DNA of 64,000 bases from Paraburkholderia unamae (lineage in GTDB: Bacteria > Pseudomonadota > Gammaproteobacteria > Burkholderiales > Burkholderiaceae): assembly GCF_003268775.1 (NCBI RefSeq), contig NZ_QLSU01000003.1, positions 226,151-290,150 of the forward strand, read 5' to 3'. Shown here one piece after another: positions 41,100 to 50,139 of the stretch. A program made the translations under genes and the position numbers. The notes below the pieces were generated by a model, which saw only the letters and a program-made list of their open reading frames with translations, had not been told where the DNA came from and made no database searches. How positions within the stretch are numbered: the stretch's first letter is position 1; each line of letters begins with the position of its first letter.

Positions 41100-43004
41100 A
41101 TGACTCCGGAAACCGCAGCGGCGCTCCCCTGGTATGGCCGCGTGCCCGCCGCATTGCGCGCCTCGATCCGTGCGCGCACGAAGCTTTACATCGGCCTGTT
41201 CTTCGCGCTGTTCGCCATGCAAACCACGCTGCTCGCGGGGCAGTTGATCGCGTTCGATCACGCCTTCGAGCGCGTGGAAGCCACGTTGGGCAAGACGTCT
41301 GACACCTTCGTCAACGAAGCGCCGCGCGCCCGTGCCACGCCGCCCGAACTCGCCGCCGGGCCATTGCATGCACGAGCCGGGCGCGCACGCCTGCGCATTC
41401 GCCACACGATCGAAGCCGCCTTCGCCATCGCCTTCGCGACGCTCGCCTTCGGGCTTGCGTTGCTGCGCCACCTGGAGCGCACGCTGCTGCGCCCGCTGCA
41501 AACGCTGACCGATTCGCTCGTGCGGCTCGCGCATGGCGAGGACATGCGCGCGTTGCCGAACATGCGGCGTACCGACGAGATCGGCGCGATGGCGCACGCT
41601 TTCGCTACGTTATGCGAAACGTCGCATGAACTGAAGATCGCCCACGAGGCCACGCGCGCCGCCGAGGCCCATGCGCAAGCGCTGGCGCGCCACGACCCGC
41701 TCACCGGCCTGCCCAACCGGCGCCTGCTCGCGGCCGAGATGAGCGCGGCGCTGGAGCGCACGCAGTTGCGCTCGCCCGACTACCTCGTGTTCGTGATCGA
41801 CCTCGACCGCTTCAAGCCCGTGAACGACCTGCATGGCCACGCCGCGGGCGACACCGTGCTCTGCGAGATCGCGGTGCGTCTGCGCCGCGTGGTGCGCGAC
41901 GGCGACACGGTAGCGCGCCTGGGCGGCGACGAGTTCGCCGTGCTCGCGCGCGTGCATCGCGACGACCACGTGGAAGCCGCGAGCGAGCTGGCGCAGCGCC
42001 TGCTGGCCGCCACCCGCGCGCCCATCGACATCGGCAAGGTGCGCATCAACGTGGACGCGAGCATTGGCATTGCATGCTGCCCGCGCGACGGCGGCGACCC
42101 CGACGCGCTGCTGCGCGCCGCCGACATCGCCATGTATCGCGCCAAGTGCGAGGGCAAGGGCACTTACCGCTTTTTCGAGCAGAAGATGGACGACGAGCTG
42201 CGCCTGCAAGCCACGCTCGAAACCGACCTGCGACGCGCGCTCGCGGGCGGCGAGATCCGGCCGTTCTACCAGCCGCTCGTGCGCCTCGCCGACGGTCAGA
42301 CCACGGGCTTCGAGATTCTCGCGCGCTGGCACCACGACCAGCGCGGCTGGATCCCGCCCGACGTGTTCGTGCCGCTCATCGAGCAGATGGGCATCTCGCC
42401 CGCATTCACGGCGTCGATCCTGCGGCGCGCCTGTCGCGACGCACTGTGCTGGCCCGCGCGCTATCACCTGGCGCTCAATCTCTCGCCCGCGCAGTTCAAG
42501 GACACGCAACTCGCGGCGCTGCTCCTCACGATCCTCGCCGACGAAGGCATGCCGCCCGAGCGCCTGGAGATCGAGATCACGGAGTCGGCGCTCATGGGCG
42601 ATTTCGACATCGCACGCGCGGTGCTGGAGGATTTCCGCAGCGCGGGCCTGCGCATGTCGCTGGACGACTTCGGCACCGGCTATTCGAGCTTGCAGCACCT
42701 GCGCGAGCTGAAAGTCGACAAGCTGAAGATCGACCGCTCGTTCGTGCTCTCCATGACATCGTGCAACGAAAGCGCCAAGATCGTCGACGCGATCATCGCG
42801 CTCTCCTCCAGCCTCGGCATGACCACGGTCGCCGAAGGCGTCGAAACGGCGGAACTCGCGCGCACGCTCGCCGCCAAGGGCTGCGACTACGCGCAGGGCT
42901 ACTTCTTCGGCAAGGCGATGGCGGCGCGCGAAATCGACGCCTTGCTCGACGTCGACCGCGCCGCGAACGAGGCGCGCCTGCAATGCCTCGTGCGGCCGCG
43001 CTGA
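41100..43004 (+). CDS. Membrane GGDEF-EAL c-di-GMP protein upstream of motAB
   Basis: A 634-residue inner-membrane protein. Membrane helices lie at about residues 30-51 and 103-123, around a short periplasmic loop of about 50 residues. A HAMP-like segment (HLERTLLRPLQTLTDSLVRL), a GGDEF domain with GGDEF at 275-279 and RDGD inhibitory site, and an EAL domain follow. The EAL signature reads EIL (405-407), keeping the metal-binding Glu. The other phosphodiesterase residues ([36 protein letters not shown]) are intact. It precedes motA by 43 bases, so it is probably co-transcribed with the stator genes and could link c-di-GMP to motor output. Confidence 0.9.
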   Translation: MTPETAAALPWYGRVPAALRASIRARTKLYIGLFFALFAMQTTLLAGQLIAFDHAFERVEATLGKTSDTFVNEAPRARATPPELAAGPLHARAGRARLRIRHTIEAAFAIAFATLAFGLALLRHLERTLLRPLQTLTDSLVRLAHGEDMRALPNMRRTDEIGAMAHAFATLCETSHELKIAHEATRAAEAHAQALARHDPLTGLPNRRLLAAEMSAALERTQLRSPDYLVFVIDLDRFKPVNDLHGHAAGDTVLCEIAVRLRRVVRDGDTVARLGGDEFAVLARVHRDDHVEAASELAQRLLAATRAPIDIGKVRINVDASIGIACCPRDGGDPDALLRAADIAMYRAKCEGKGTYRFFEQKMDDELRLQATLETDLRRALAGGEIRPFYQPLVRLADGQTTGFEILARWHHDQRGWIPPDVFVPLIEQMGISPAFTASILRRACRDALCWPARYHLALNLSPAQFKDTQLAALLLTILADEGMPPERLEIEITESALMGDFDIARAVLEDFRSAGLRMSLDDFGTGYSSLQHLRELKVDKLKIDRSFVLSMTSCNESAKIVDAIIALSSSLGMTTVAEGVETAELARTLAAKGCDYAQGYFFGKAMAAREIDALLDVDRAANEARLQCLVRPR

Positions 43005-43047
43005 ACCGATTGACCCGCAGGACTTTGAGAAAGAGAAGGTAGACATC

Positions 43048-43917
43048 ATGTTTGTTGCAATTGGCTGGATCGTGGTACTCGGCTCGGTGATCGGGAGCTT
43101 CGTGGGCGTGGGCGGACATCTGCCCGCACTCGTTCAACCGTTCGAACTCCTGTGCATATTCGGAGCGGCGCTCGGTGCGTTCGTGGTGAGCAACCCCACG
43201 GCCACGCTCGGCAAGACGCTCAAGGCGCTGCCCACCTGCTTCAAGGGCGGGGGCTACACGAAGGCGCAGTACCTGGAGCTGATCGCGCTGCTCTACGAGC
43301 TGCTGCAAAAGGCCCGCAAGGAAGGCATGATGGCGCTCGAAGCCGACGTCGAAGCGCCGGAGAACAGCCCGATCTTCCAGAAGTACGCGCGCGTGCTCGG
43401 CGACCATCATCTGCTCGACTTTATCGTCGACTATCTGCGCATGATGTCGAGCGGCAACGTGAATCCCATGGAAATGCAGGACCTCATGGACGAGGAGCTC
43501 GACACGCACCACTCCGAAGTCTCGATCGCGCCCAACGCGATCCAGAAGATGGCCGACGGCCTGCCCGCCTTCGGCATCGTGGCCGCCGTGATGGGCGTGG
43601 TGCACACGATGGGTTCGGTCGGCAAGCCGCCCGCCGTGCTCGGCGAGATGATCGCGGGCGCGCTGGTCGGCACCTTCCTCGGCATTCTGCTCGCCTATGG
43701 CTTTGTCGGCCCGATCGCCGACCTGCTCAACGCCAAGGGCCGTGCGGCCGGCAAGCCGTTCCAGTGCGTGAAGGCGGTGCTGCTCGCCTCGCTCGCCGGC
43801 TACGCGCCGCCCGTGGCCGTGGAGTTCGGCCGCAAGGTGCTGTTCACCGCCGACCGGCCGAGCTTCCAGGAGCTCGACGAGGCCGTGCGCGCCACCAAAA
43901 CGCCGAAAGCCGCTTAG
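43048..43917 (+). CDS. motA: Flagellar motor stator protein MotA
   Basis: A 289-residue inner-membrane stator subunit. Membrane helices lie at about residues 3-22, 30-50, 170-190 and 205-225. The conserved segments ADGLPAFGIVAAVMGVVHTM and LVGTFLGILLAYGFVGPIA hold the proton-channel prolines, and the large cytoplasmic loop carries the RKEGMMALEADVE motif. AGAAGGTAG precedes the start. It forms the ion channel with MotB. In this family of bacteria motAB usually sits with flhDC and che genes, but here it sits with a c-di-GMP gene, so it may be a second stator set. Confidence 0.93.
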   Translation: MFVAIGWIVVLGSVIGSFVGVGGHLPALVQPFELLCIFGAALGAFVVSNPTATLGKTLKALPTCFKGGGYTKAQYLELIALLYELLQKARKEGMMALEADVEAPENSPIFQKYARVLGDHHLLDFIVDYLRMMSSGNVNPMEMQDLMDEELDTHHSEVSIAPNAIQKMADGLPAFGIVAAVMGVVHTMGSVGKPPAVLGEMIAGALVGTFLGILLAYGFVGPIADLLNAKGRAAGKPFQCVKAVLLASLAGYAPPVAVEFGRKVLFTADRPSFQELDEAVRATKTPKAA

Positions 43918-43927
43918 GAGTCCCGAC

Positions 43928-44866
43928 ATGGCCGAGCGCATACCCGGCGGGCGCGCCGCGAGAGACAGCGAGAGCAGCAAGACCACGCTCGTGGTGCGCC
44001 GCGTGAAGAAAGGCGCCCACGACGCCCATCATGGCGGCGCGTGGAAGATCGCCTATGCCGACTTCGTCACGGCGATGATGGCGTTTTTTCTCCTGATGTG
44101 GCTGCTCGGCTCGACCTCGCAGTACGACCGCGACGGCATCGAGAAGTACTTCAACACGCCGCTTTCGAGCATGTTGGGCGGCCAGCCCGATTCAGCGAAC
44201 CCGAGCCCGAGCGTGGTGCAAGGCGGCGGCCACGATCTTTCGAGCAAGACGCCCGCCGTGGGCGGATCGAACGTGCGGCCCACGCTCTCGCACGCGGTGC
44301 CGGTGGAGGCCGCCGACAAAACCCGCCTTTCGCAGCTCAAGGAAAGGCTCTCCACGCTCATCGAGCAAAAACCGCAGCTGCGCGCCTACAAGGACCAGAT
44401 CCGCCTGTCGATCACGGACGAGGGCCTGCGCATCGAGCTCGTCGACTCGCTCAAGCGGCCGATGTTCGCCACCGGCAGCGCGAAGCTCGAAGACTACGCG
44501 TACGAGATCCTGGTGCAGATCGGCAGCGCGCTCAACGACGTGGACCGCGGCGTGTCGATCGCGGGGCACACCGACTCGGTGCCCTATTCGGGCGGTCTTG
44601 CGGGCTACTCGAACTGGGAGCTTTCGAGCGAGCGGGCCAACGCCGCGCGCCGCGCGCTCGTGGCGGGGCACCTGCGCGAAGACAAGCTGCTCCAGGTGCG
44701 CGGCCTCGCCGACGTGCTGCCGCTCGACCGCGACAGCACGGACAGCCCGCTCAACCGCCGCATCAGCATTCTGGTGATGAACGAGGCCACGGAGCGCGCA
44801 TTCTTCGAGCAGGCGAAGCGTTATAACGTCGCGAGTCCGCAGAAGGGCACGGCGAGCGGGTCGTGA
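43928..44866 (+). CDS. motB: Flagellar motor stator protein MotB
   Basis: A 312-residue protein. A cytoplasmic tail of about 35 residues precedes a single membrane helix at about 41-60 (WKIAYADFVTAMMAFFLLMW), with the proton-binding Asp in YADF. An OmpA-like peptidoglycan-binding domain covers about 165-290 (VSIAGHTDSVPYSG, NWELSSERANAARRAL, NRRISILVM). It anchors the stator to the cell wall. The start has TTAGGAG upstream, 10 bases after motA. The last codons and stop lie inside an 11-base tandem repeat. Confidence 0.94.
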   Translation: MAERIPGGRAARDSESSKTTLVVRRVKKGAHDAHHGGAWKIAYADFVTAMMAFFLLMWLLGSTSQYDRDGIEKYFNTPLSSMLGGQPDSANPSPSVVQGGGHDLSSKTPAVGGSNVRPTLSHAVPVEAADKTRLSQLKERLSTLIEQKPQLRAYKDQIRLSITDEGLRIELVDSLKRPMFATGSAKLEDYAYEILVQIGSALNDVDRGVSIAGHTDSVPYSGGLAGYSNWELSSERANAARRALVAGHLREDKLLQVRGLADVLPLDRDSTDSPLNRRISILVMNEATERAFFEQAKRYNVASPQKGTASGS

Positions 44867-44909
44867 GCGGGTCGTGAGCGCCTGGTGAGCATGGTGTGAG
44901 CGGTTCGTG
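44855..44909 (+). repeat. Five tandem 11-base repeats over the motB stop
   Basis: Five consecutive 11-base units, all beginning AGC or nearly so and ending GTG. The first two are identical (AGCGGGTCGTG) and the other three are diverged copies. The array starts in the last codons of motB and runs 43 bases past its stop. Since 11 is not a multiple of three, gain or loss of a unit would change only what lies after the first stop. Confidence 0.75.
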
Positions 44910-45063
44910 AACGTCAGGCGGCGCGCGGTACGCCGCTTGCTGTATGCCGGGCATGGCGGCCGGAACCGCCGCGGCATCGCCTGCCGCCTGACACGGGAAT
45001 CGTCGGGAGTCCGGCCGACTCAACCTGGTTCGCAACGTAGTTCGCTCCATGAAGGAGACCATC

Positions 45064-45534
45064 ATGCCCACCTTCCCTCCTCCCCCCATGCCAACGGGCC
45101 ACGGCGCGCGCATCGTCGGCAAGGGCCGCGTGAGCGCCGCGGGGCCAGGCCCCGACGTCATGGCGGCCAGCACGCTCGACAGTGACCGCGTACTCAGCTC
45201 CGACGGCGCGGAAGTCGGCAAGATCAAGGAGATCATGCTCGACGTGCAAAGCGGGCGCGTGGCCTATGCGGTGATGTCGAGCGGCGGGTTTCTCGGCATC
45301 GGCGACAAGCTGCTCGCCATTCCCTGGAGCGCGCTCATGCTCGACACGAGCCGCAAGTGCTTTCTGCTCAATGTGTCGTCGGAGCGCGTGAAGGAAGCGC
45401 CGGGCTTCGACAAGGACAGCTGGCCCGCCATGGCCGACGCCACGTGGGGCAGCACGCTGCACGCGTACTACGGCGCCGAGCCGTACTGGGCCACGGTCGA
45501 GCCGGTTACGCCGCCGCGTGACGAGCGGGGTTGA
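45064..45534 (+). CDS. PRC-barrel domain protein
   Basis: A 156-residue soluble protein. After a Pro/Gly-rich start of about 35 residues, a PRC-barrel runs from about 37 to 120 (LDSDRVLSSDGAEVGKIKEI, MLDVQSGRVAYAVMSSGGFL). Free-standing PRC-barrel proteins occur in many Proteobacteria, often linked to stress or envelope roles; none is proven here. The ATG at 45064 has AAGGAG 7 bases before it, which decides it over the ATG at 45049 because that one contains the ribosome site itself. Confidence 0.85.
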   Translation: MPTFPPPPMPTGHGARIVGKGRVSAAGPGPDVMAASTLDSDRVLSSDGAEVGKIKEIMLDVQSGRVAYAVMSSGGFLGIGDKLLAIPWSALMLDTSRKCFLLNVSSERVKEAPGFDKDSWPAMADATWGSTLHAYYGAEPYWATVEPVTPPRDERG

Positions 45535-45944
45535 GGGGCTTTGTCCGTGCCCGAGTGCACCCGATTCGGCCCGATTGCGCCACCGCCGCCGAAGCCGCGA
45601 ACTGGACGCTTAATCGCGCCCTGCTCGCGGCATTGGCGGCGCTCCCCGCGCCGTAGACTGGTCTCGCAGTCGAACGAACAAGCGGGGATGGCAATGCGAG
45701 TCACGAACTGGATTCTGGTGCTGGAATGCGCGTATATGGAGTTTTCCAGCTGGCGCGGCAAAAACGTTTATCGACGCACGGTCGCGTACGACAACGTGGT
45801 GTGGTGCTGAGCCTCGCGCGCTGACGCTCGGGCCGGGACACCGCAGAAACAACGCGCAAACAACGCACAAACCGCGCGCGGGCATCGACGCCGAAGCGTT
45901 CCTCCACTACAGTCGAAGACTCTGGAGGATTTGAGGACTCGAAC
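45535..45944. other. Intergenic region with one doubtful short frame
   Basis: 410 bases between a PRC-barrel gene and a small membrane-protein gene. An open frame of 40 codons at 45688-45810 starts MAMRVTNWILVLECAYMEFS but has only a weak AGCGGGG site, and I do not recognise it. No clear terminator or operator is seen. Confidence 0.35.
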
Positions 45945-46214
45945 ATGCTGTATCCCGCCGTCGCCACCGTCGCCCTGCTGATCGTGGTTTATGTGCACGC
46001 GAATATTCCGCGCTTCACCGTCCCCGGCCCGAAGCGCCTCCTCGCCCACACCATCCTGTTGCTGGCCGGTCTTTGCTTCGGCGTGATCGGCGCGATGCTC
46101 TCGGGGACGATCGCGCCACCCTGGGTGGTGATCGCGGGCGGCATGGGCGTCGTTCATCTGCCGACGCTGTGCGTGCTCATGATCAAGCGCTTCGGCCATT
46201 CGGGCCGAAGCTGA
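45945..46214 (+). CDS. Small membrane protein of unknown function
   Basis: An 89-residue protein with three predicted membrane helices (about residues 4-20, 33-53 and 57-79) and a basic C-terminus (MIKRFGHSGRS). GAGGA lies upstream of the ATG. I do not recognise a functional family. It ends 24 bases before the stop of the convergent hydroxyacid dehydrogenase gene. Confidence 0.7.
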   Translation: MLYPAVATVALLIVVYVHANIPRFTVPGPKRLLAHTILLLAGLCFGVIGAMLSGTIAPPWVVIAGGMGVVHLPTLCVLMIKRFGHSGRS

Positions 46215-46238
46215 AGGCCGCCGTCAAACCCGCAGCCG

Positions 46239-47201
46239 TCAAACCCGGTTCAGCGCGGGCCGGCCATCGAGCACCGCCGCAACGTTATCCAGCGCCGTAA
46301 AGCCCATCTGGTCGCGGGTTTCCACCGTGGCGCTCGCCATGTGCGGCGTGAGGAAGACGTTGTCGAGGCCCGCGAAACGCGGGTCGACATTGGGCTCGTT
46401 GCGGTACACGTCGAGCCCGGCGCCGAACAGATGCCCCGAGGTCAAGGATTCGTATAGCGCGTCTTCGTCCACGAGACCGCCGCGCGCGGCGTTCACGAAC
46501 ACGGCGCCCTTCGGCAGGAGTCCAAACTCCTTTTTCGTCATCAGCGGCACGCCGCCGCCCGGCACGTGCAACGTGAGCACCTGGCAATGCGGCAGCATGT
46601 CCTCGAAGCTCGCGTAAAACGTCGCGCCGTTCTCCACCTCGGGCGCGGCGCGCTGAATGTCGGTGTAGATCACGCGCATGCCGAAGCCCTGCGCACGCCT
46701 CGCCACCGCGCGGCCGATGCGCCCAAACCCGACAATGCCGAGCGTCTTGCCGTTCACGCGCATGCCGAGCATTTCGGTCATGCCGAACGATTTACCCCAG
46801 CCCTGGCGCATGATCCGCTCGTACTCCGACGCACGGCGGCAAGCGGCCAGCACAAGCAGCATGGAAAAGTCGGCGGTGCATTCGGTCAGCGCGTCGGGCG
46901 CGTTCGTGACGACGATGCCACGCGCCTTCGCGAAGGCCACGTCCATGTGATCGACGCCCGCGCTCGCATTCGCGATGATCTTGACCGACGCAGGCAGCGC
47001 CGCGATGTGCTCCGCCTGCAAGCCCGACTTCTTGCCGATGAGCACCGCGGGCACGTCGTGCCGCTTGCAGAACTCGACCACGGACTGCGAGTCCATGTCG
47101 GCGTCGGTCACGAACGCGTGGAATTCGGTCTCGGCGCGCTTCGCCACGGCAGCGGGCACCTTCCGCGCGATCAGGAGCCTGGTGCGATTGTTTTCCGGCA
47201 T
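46239..47201 (-). CDS. D-isomer-specific 2-hydroxyacid dehydrogenase
   Basis: A 320-residue NAD(P)-dependent dehydrogenase. Rossmann motif GIVGFGRIGRAVA is near residues 155-167, with Asp (YTDIQR) after beta-2, which favours NAD. The catalytic Arg (NAARGGLVDEDAL), Glu (VYRNEPNVDP) and His (LTPHMASAT) are present. It probably interconverts a 2-keto acid and a D-2-hydroxy acid such as glyoxylate, hydroxypyruvate or 2-ketogluconate. The start follows AAGGA. It is divergent from the SDR at 47548, with palindromic sites in the shared region, so it belongs to the cluster ending with the citrate synthase. Confidence 0.92.
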   Translation of the reverse strand: MPENNRTRLLIARKVPAAVAKRAETEFHAFVTDADMDSQSVVEFCKRHDVPAVLIGKKSGLQAEHIAALPASVKIIANASAGVDHMDVAFAKARGIVVTNAPDALTECTADFSMLLVLAACRRASEYERIMRQGWGKSFGMTEMLGMRVNGKTLGIVGFGRIGRAVARRAQGFGMRVIYTDIQRAAPEVENGATFYASFEDMLPHCQVLTLHVPGGGVPLMTKKEFGLLPKGAVFVNAARGGLVDEDALYESLTSGHLFGAGLDVYRNEPNVDPRFAGLDNVFLTPHMASATVETRDQMGFTALDNVAAVLDGRPALNRV

Positions 47202-47266
47202 GGTTTTTTCCTTTGGGTATCGACAGACGTCGAGAGACTACGAAAGCGCCCGCCGGCCGGTCAATA

Positions 47267-47283
47267 TTGATTCGCCGAATCAA
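47267..47283. promoter_or_regulatory. Palindromic operator, first copy
   Basis: TTGATTC-GCC-GAATCAA, perfect 7-base arms around 3 bases. It lies 65 bases before the start of the leftward hydroxyacid dehydrogenase. A further small palindrome, TCAATATTGA (47261-47270), overlaps its left arm and recurs at 50143-50152 before the citrate synthase gene. Confidence 0.7.
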
Positions 47284-47452
47284 CCTCTGGCGAATGGTGT
47301 GTCCCCGTAATGCATTTCGCGTGCGCGCGAGAGCGGGTGCGTTGCGCGCGAGCGCCGTCGCGAGCCTTTACCCGCCTTGACCCGCCTCGCTGCGCGCGAC
47401 GGCCGGATCAGGAAAACCCTGATGCGACGCCCGGCCATCAAGGCCTCGGATA

Positions 47453-47469
47453 TTGATTCAACGAATCAA
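47453..47469. promoter_or_regulatory. Palindromic operator, second copy
   Basis: TTGATTC-AAC-GAATCAA, with arms identical to the copy at 47267; only the 3-base spacer differs. It lies 78 bases before the SDR start. Both copies are preceded by TA, making the shared left part TATTGATTC. Confidence 0.7.
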
Positions 47470-47547
47470 GATTGCTGCCCGCCTTACACGAATGCAATTC
47501 TTTTTCCCGTGTTCAATGCCATTGCGAAAAGAACGGGAGAACGGGAT

Positions 47548-48306
47548 ATGCCTGCAACGAAAAAAATCGCCGCTGTGACGGGCGCCGGCTCCGGCATCGG
47601 CCGCGCCGCCGCCGTCGCGCTCGCCCAAGCCGGGTTCGCGCTCGCGCTCATCGGGCGCAGGATCGAACCGCTGCTCGAAACGCAGGAGATTATCCGCAGC
47701 GCCGGTGGCGAAGCTCAGGCGTTCCCCGCGGACGTGGGCGACGCCGCGTCGGTCGACCACGCGTTCTCGCAGATCGCGCACACCTTCGGCCGGCTCGACG
47801 TGCTGTTCAACAACGCGGGCCGCAACGCCGGGGCCGTGCCGCTGGAGGACTACGAAGTGGACTTCTGGAACGACGTGGTCGCGACCAACCTGACCGGCGT
47901 GTTTCTGTGCGCGCGCGCCGCGTATCGTCTGATGAAGGCGCAGTCGCCGCAAGGCGGGCGCATCATCAACAACGGCTCGATCTCGGCACACTCGCCGCGC
48001 CCGCACACGATCGCCTATTCGGCGACCAAGCACGCCGTCACGGGCATCACGAAATCGATCGCGCTAGACGGCCGCGCACACAACATCGCATGCAGCCAGA
48101 TCGACATCGGCAACGCGGCCACGTCGATTACCGAACGCATGAACCAGGGCGTGTTGCAGGCCGACGGACGCATGGCGCCCGAGCCGCGCATGGACGTCTC
48201 GCACGTGGCCAATGCGGTCGCGCACATCGCGGGCCTGCCGCTCGACGCCAACGTGCTCAACATGACGATCATGGCGAGCGCCATGCCGTTCGTTGGGCGC
48301 GGGTAG
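47548..48306 (+). CDS. SDR-family oxidoreductase
   Basis: A 252-residue classical SDR. Glycine motif TGAGSGIG is at about residues 10-17, NNAG near 88, and the active site Ser (NNGSISAHS) and YSATK near 155. The unusual [14 protein letters not shown] segment where most SDRs have a proline-rich PG motif is typical of a subgroup of sugar or hydroxyacid dehydrogenases. It starts the rightward part of the cluster (SDR, MFS, VOC, citrate synthase). The ATG at 47548 was chosen because it begins right before the Rossmann fold; the longer frame is not protein-like. Confidence 0.9.
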   Translation: MPATKKIAAVTGAGSGIGRAAAVALAQAGFALALIGRRIEPLLETQEIIRSAGGEAQAFPADVGDAASVDHAFSQIAHTFGRLDVLFNNAGRNAGAVPLEDYEVDFWNDVVATNLTGVFLCARAAYRLMKAQSPQGGRIINNGSISAHSPRPHTIAYSATKHAVTGITKSIALDGRAHNIACSQIDIGNAATSITERMNQGVLQADGRMAPEPRMDVSHVANAVAHIAGLPLDANVLNMTIMASAMPFVGRG

Positions 48307-48377
48307 CGTACGCAAGCACAACGCAGCCCCGCAGAACGCCGCCAATAAAAAAACAGGCAACAGACATGGAGACACCG

Positions 48378-49697
48378 ATGAAAGCCGTAGAGGAACAAGC
48401 TTTGCCTGCGCAAGCCCCGGCCTATGCCGAAAGCGCCAAACGCACCCGCGTACGGTACGTCGTGCTCGGCATGCTGCTCGTGGCGACCGTGCTCAACTTC
48501 GTCGATCGCTCGGCGCTGGGCATCGTCGCGCCTGGACTCTCGAAAGACCTCGCGCTCAACAAGATGCAGATGGGCGAACTGTTCGCGGCGTTCGGCCTCG
48601 CCTATTCGATTGCGCTGTTGCCCGGCGGCATCCTCACCGACGTGCTCGGCTCGCGCCTCGCCTATGCGCTCTCGCTCGTCGGCTGGTCGATCGCCACGCT
48701 CACGCAGGGGCTCGCGAGCGGCTATCACATGCTGCTCGGCTCGCGGCTCACCATGGGCGCGCTCGAAGCGCCCGCGTTTCCGTCGAACACGCGCGCCGTG
48801 ACGCTGTGGTTCCCGGCGCAGGAGCGCGGCTTCGCGACGAGCGTCTACGTGATGGGGCAATACATCGGCACGCCCTTGTTCACCGGCCTCCTGTTGTGGA
48901 TCTCCAGCGCCTATGGCTGGCGCACGGTGTTCTTCGTGACGGGCGGCTTCGGCATTCTCTTCAGCATGATCTGGTATCGCGTGTATCGCGACCCGCATCA
49001 GCACCGCTCCGTGAACGCCGCCGAACTCAAGCACATCAACGAAGGCGTTGCGGCGTCGGCGCGCAAGCCGCGTGAAAAATTCGACTGGCGCATGGCGCTC
49101 AAGCTGCTCAGCTATCGCCAGATCCTCGCCATCTGCCTCGGCAAGTTCTGCAACAACACGCTGCTCGTGTTCTTCACCACCTGGTTCATGACCTATCTGA
49201 TCGAAGCGCGCCACATGTCGATGATCAAGGTGGGTATTTTCCAGGCCATGCCGTTTATCGGCGCGACGGTGGGCATTCTCAGCGCGGTCTTTCTTTCGGA
49301 CTTCTTCATTCGCCGCGGCGTGTCGATCTCGGCCGCGCGCAAGGCGCCGCTCATCATCGGCACCTTGCTCGGCGCCTCCATCGTGCTCGTGAATTTCGTC
49401 GAATCGAATGAAGTCGTGATCGCCATTCTCACCGTGGCGTTCTTCGCGCAGGGCATCGGCTCCATGTCGTGGGCCGCCGTGTCCGAAATCGCGCCCCGGC
49501 AGTACGTGGGCCTCACGAGCAGCATCACGAGCCTCGCGGCGAATATCGCGGGCGTGACCACGCCGCTCATGATCGGCTATATCACGCAGCACACCGGCCA
49601 CTTCTACTGGGCGCTGAACCTCATGGGCGCGATGTGCCTGCTCGGCGCGCTCTCGTATTCGCTGCTGCTCGGCAAGCTCTCGCGCATCGAACTCTGA
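48378..49697 (+). CDS. MFS transporter, ACS (anion:cation symporter) family
   Basis: A 439-residue transporter with about 12 helices. The first helix has VVLGMLLVATVLNFVDRSAL, followed by the loop GGILTDVLGSRLAYALS, as in galactonate/tartrate/glucarate transporters of the ACS family. It should import an organic or sugar acid used by the neighbouring dehydrogenases. GGAGA lies 5 bases before the ATG at 48378; an ATG at 48366 would add four residues but includes that site. It lies 71 bases after the SDR. Confidence 0.9.
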   Translation: MKAVEEQALPAQAPAYAESAKRTRVRYVVLGMLLVATVLNFVDRSALGIVAPGLSKDLALNKMQMGELFAAFGLAYSIALLPGGILTDVLGSRLAYALSLVGWSIATLTQGLASGYHMLLGSRLTMGALEAPAFPSNTRAVTLWFPAQERGFATSVYVMGQYIGTPLFTGLLLWISSAYGWRTVFFVTGGFGILFSMIWYRVYRDPHQHRSVNAAELKHINEGVAASARKPREKFDWRMALKLLSYRQILAICLGKFCNNTLLVFFTTWFMTYLIEARHMSMIKVGIFQAMPFIGATVGILSAVFLSDFFIRRGVSISAARKAPLIIGTLLGASIVLVNFVESNEVVIAILTVAFFAQGIGSMSWAAVSEIAPRQYVGLTSSITSLAANIAGVTTPLMIGYITQHTGHFYWALNLMGAMCLLGALSYSLLLGKLSRIEL

Positions 49698-49724
49698 CCC
49701 CTGCCCATACGTGGTGAAACAAGC

Positions 49725-50135
49725 ATGATCGAATTCAAGTGGGACCATCTCCAGCTCTGCTCGGCCAACGCCGAAGCCACCGCCGCCTGGTTCGCGCGCT
49801 GTCTGAACGCCGAAATCGTGCGCAGGCCGGGCCGCGTGGATTTGCGCATCGGCGAAGTCAATCTCTTCATCACGCAACTGCCTGATGTGCGTGACGAACC
49901 CGATGCGCTCACCACGCCGCAATCGCGCGACGGCCGCGCGCAGGGCATCGATCATTTCGGCGTGCTCGTGGACGACCTCGACGCGGCCTTTGCCCACCTC
50001 ACGCGCTGCGAGGCGGAAATCGTCGAAGCGGTGAAGCCGATTCGCGCGGGCGTGCGGGCCTGCTTCGTGCGCGCACCCGGCGACATCCTCATCGAAGTGC
50101 TCGAACGGCGGCCCGCCGAGATGACATTTCGTTGA
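49725..50135 (+). CDS. VOC-family (glyoxalase-like) protein
   Basis: A 136-residue two-module VOC fold. Likely metal ligands are His8 (KWDHLQL), His in GIDHFGVLVDD near residue 77 and Glu in LIEVLERR near residue 127. Such proteins act as lyases, isomerases or dioxygenases on small organic molecules. It lies 27 bases after the MFS gene and 50 bases before the citrate synthase, so it is part of the same unit or has the palindrome at 50140 right behind it. Substrate unknown. Confidence 0.85.
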   Translation: MIEFKWDHLQLCSANAEATAAWFARCLNAEIVRRPGRVDLRIGEVNLFITQLPDVRDEPDALTTPQSRDGRAQGIDHFGVLVDDLDAAFAHLTRCEAEIVEAVKPIRAGVRACFVRAPGDILIEVLERRPAEMTFR

Positions 50136-50139
50136 AAAG

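Larger units (their letters stand above)
47202..47547. other. Divergent control region of the hydroxyacid cluster
   Basis: 346 bases without a gene between the leftward hydroxyacid dehydrogenase and the rightward SDR. It contains two palindromes with identical arms, one near each gene, which points to one regulator acting on both directions. Confidence 0.55.

Noticed and set aside
45688..45810. 40-codon frame starting MAMRVTNWILVLECAYMEFS
   Set aside because: Weak ribosome site and no recognisable features; kept only as a remark on the intergenic region.
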